Below are positions 62,420-64,000 of a stretch of DNA of 64,000 nucleotides, one piece after another. Within the stretch, counting starts at the first letter, position 1, and the number at the start of each line of letters is the position of its first letter. Both the position numbers and the translations under genes were made by a program. The stretch is from NCBI RefSeq assembly GCF_046115505.1, contig NZ_CP170736.1, forward strand, positions 1,240,001 through 1,304,000, given 5' to 3'. The notes beneath the pieces were generated by a model. That model ran no database searches, had not been told where the DNA came from, and was given only the letters and a program-made list of their open reading frames with translations. The stretch comes from Dellaglioa kimchii (lineage in GTDB: Bacteria; Bacillota; Bacilli; Lactobacillales; Lactobacillaceae).

Positions 62420-64000
62420 TGGCACTATTTTATGTAATAGCTTTTCTTGTGGTGGGGATTATTATTTCAAATATAATTCACGAAGTTCTTCCTAAAATAC
62501 CAGATGCTTTTATTCTGATAGTAATCGGCTTATTACTATCATTAATACCAGTTATGGCTAACTTTGAATTAGAACCAGAGTATTTTATGTTATTCATTAT
62601 TGCACCACTTATGTTTAATGATGGGCAAAAGACATCTGTTAGGGGGATTCGTAAAAATTTCCATGCGATTCTTTTACTATCAGTAGTTTTAGCGCTTATT
62701 ACAGTTGTAATAGTGGGATTATTAGCGAACCGATTAGAAGTTCGTTGGACATTGCCACTTGCAATAGCATTAGCTGCCATTGTGACACCGACTGATGCTA
62801 TAGCAGTAAAATCCTTAACGTCAGCATCAAAACTCGATTCAGGGGTTAATACTGCCCTTGAGTACGAATCATTATTTAACGATGCAAGTGGATTAGTGAT
62901 GCTAAATTTAGCATTATCTGTGATGGAAAAAGGAACATTTTCCATCTATAGTGGATTATTCCAATTTGTTTTCGTCGCAGTTGGTGGTATTGTAGTTGGG
63001 GTTATGACAGGTGGAATCTTAGTTAGCATTAGAACATATTTTAATAAGAAAGTTACATCACCAGAGTTAACGATTATTCCAATTGCATTGTTAACACCGT
63101 TTATTGTCTATTTATTGGCAGAAAGTTTAGGGACATCCGGCATAATTGCTGTTGTAACAGCAGGGATTGTTCATAATATTGAATCAGAACATTTAAAATT
63201 AACAGCAACACGTGTTCAATTAGTCTCGTCAACCATCTGGGAGACACTAACAGCAATGCTTAATAGTATTGTTTTCATTTTATTAGGAATTAGTTTGCCT
63301 GAAATTTTCCGTTCACTTGTGAAGCTTGGGATAAGGCAATCATTTGAGCTGTTAGGATTGGGATTGTTGATTTATGTGGTGATGGTAGTTATTCGATACG
63401 TATGGGCGCAAATTGAAAATGAAACATATGTTGTAGCTTTTTTTGGACCATTTAAATCTAAAAAAAGACGTAAAAATGCATTTATATTTGGATTGAGCGG
63501 TGTGCATGGCACAATCACACTTTCGATGGCCTTTTCGTTACCTATGTTCATAAATGGACATGCATTTCCATATCGAGAAGAAATCTTAATTATAGCAACA
63601 GCCGTCATACTATTAAGTATGGTAACGCCGGCAGTAGTGTTACCTAAAATATTACCAATTAAAAATTTATCTTTTAGTAAAGATGAATTAAATAATTCAC
63701 GAATACAAATGATTGATTACGCTAGTTTACATCTTACAGAACGTATTCCGTCTAATGAAGTAAGATACGCGGTTATTCAACAATTACAATCACAAAAAGG
63801 ATTTAATGATATCCAGGGATATGACAAGCATCAAGAATTATTTAAAAAAATTAATGAAATTGAAGATGAATTTTTAAATAGTAATGAGATAAAAGAAATT
63901 TATCCTGCCCGAGTACTCAGTACGTATAGAAAAATTTTGGATACAGATTATGGGAGACAACGCGTGAGTATTTATCGGATTATTCGGTCGGTAGATCATC
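62419..64000 (+). CDS. Na+/H+ antiporter, CPA1 family (cut by window end)
   Basis: The frame from the ATG at 62419 runs 527 codons to the window edge without a stop. It has about 12 TM helices in the first 400 residues, a TDAIAVKSL element and EYESLFNDASGLV, in which the ND pair is the ion-binding site of CPA1 (NhaP/NHE-like) antiporters. After the membrane part (about residue 415) comes a soluble, charged domain, as in the longer members. It overlaps tyrS by one base (TAATG), so it depends on the tyrS transcript. Its C-terminus is outside. Confidence 0.9.
   Translation, partial: MALFYVIAFLVVGIIISNIIHEVLPKIPDAFILIVIGLLLSLIPVMANFELEPEYFMLFIIAPLMFNDGQKTSVRGIRKNFHAILLLSVVLALITVVIVGLLANRLEVRWTLPLAIALAAIVTPTDAIAVKSLTSASKLDSGVNTALEYESLFNDASGLVMLNLALSVMEKGTFSIYSGLFQFVFVAVGGIVVGVMTGGILVSIRTYFNKKVTSPELTIIPIALLTPFIVYLLAESLGTSGIIAVVTAGIVHNIESEHLKLTATRVQLVSSTIWETLTAMLNSIVFILLGISLPEIFRSLVKLGIRQSFELLGLGLLIYVVMVVIRYVWAQIENETYVVAFFGPFKSKKRRKNAFIFGLSGVHGTITLSMAFSLPMFINGHAFPYREEILIIATAVILLSMVTPAVVLPKILPIKNLSFSKDELNNSRIQMIDYASLHLTERIPSNEVRYAVIQQLQSQKGFNDIQGYDKHQELFKKINEIEDEFLNSNEIKEIYPARVLSTYRKILDTDYGRQRVSIYRIIRSVDH

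Noticed and set aside
1..64000. CRISPR arrays or prophage
   Set aside because: No regularly spaced short repeats, cas genes, integrase or phage structural genes were seen.

Overview
The window comes from a low-GC Gram-positive bacterium of the order Lactobacillales, most likely a Lactobacillaceae species. Supporting signs are AT-rich DNA with strong AGGAGG-type ribosome binding sites, the walRKHIJ-htrA-rlmH block, an Asp23/AmaP envelope-stress operon, a catabolite-controlled arginine deiminase cluster, WxL-domain surface proteins, an LPxTG adhesin, pyruvate oxidase and a tRNA-Tyr-type T-box leader. The GC content looks lower than that of Latilactobacillus sakei, and a psychrotrophic relative such as Dellaglioa is possible, but the species call is inference. 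The region appears to be close to the replication origin: walRK-htrA-rlmH normally lies there, the window has four parS-like 16-mers, and a cluster of DnaA boxes sits in front of rlmH.

Layout. 0-2 kb: terminator, GlsB-like protein, AmaP, DUF2273, Asp23, then tRNA-Lys on the minus strand. 2.2-10.1 kb: walR, walK, walH, walI, walJ, htrA, DnaA-box cluster, rlmH. 10.2-13.4 kb: MFS exporter and a disulfide reductase on the minus strand. 13.6-16.4 kb: a polysaccharide synthase operon made of a processive GT2 enzyme, a PgaD-like membrane protein and a membrane protein fused to a PNPOx-like domain. 16.7-21.6 kb: LysM cell-wall protein, HAD phosphatase, two membrane proteins (one TMEM175-like), dicarboxylate/amino-acid symporter and a CopY-type repressor with its own cop box. 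22.0-30.9 kb: arginine deiminase region (arcT, YfcC-type antiporter, arcA, arcB, arcD, arcC, arcR).

30.9-38.6 kb: YeiH exporter with a divergent LysR regulator, a quinone/aromatic detoxification operon (VOC dioxygenase, hydrolase, flavin reductase), a lactate-oxidase remnant, deoxyribosyltransferase, galM and an SDR protein. 38.6-45.6 kb: a WxL surface-protein locus (small WxL protein plus DUF916/DUF3324 partner) flanked by two related WxL genes, both broken, then efp and a HAD phosphatase gene also broken by a stop. 45.7-51.0 kb: osmolyte ABC transporter, MerR-cupin-CMD operon, small membrane protein, aldo/keto reductase. 51.2-57.8 kb: a tiny lipoprotein and a 2103-residue lectin-like adhesin with ten alternating repeats. 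57.9-64 kb: pyruvate oxidase, NADP oxidoreductase, T-box-tyrS and a Na+/H+ antiporter cut by the window edge.

The most rewarding observations are the DnaA-box cluster at rlmH, the matching CRP-box/cre/-10 layout of the two arginine-pathway promoters, the GT2-PgaD-PNPOx operon, the MerR operator with a 19-bp spacer, and a run of decayed genes between 35 and 45.6 kb, several carrying an in-frame TAA. All calls were made by reading the sequence; no database search was run.
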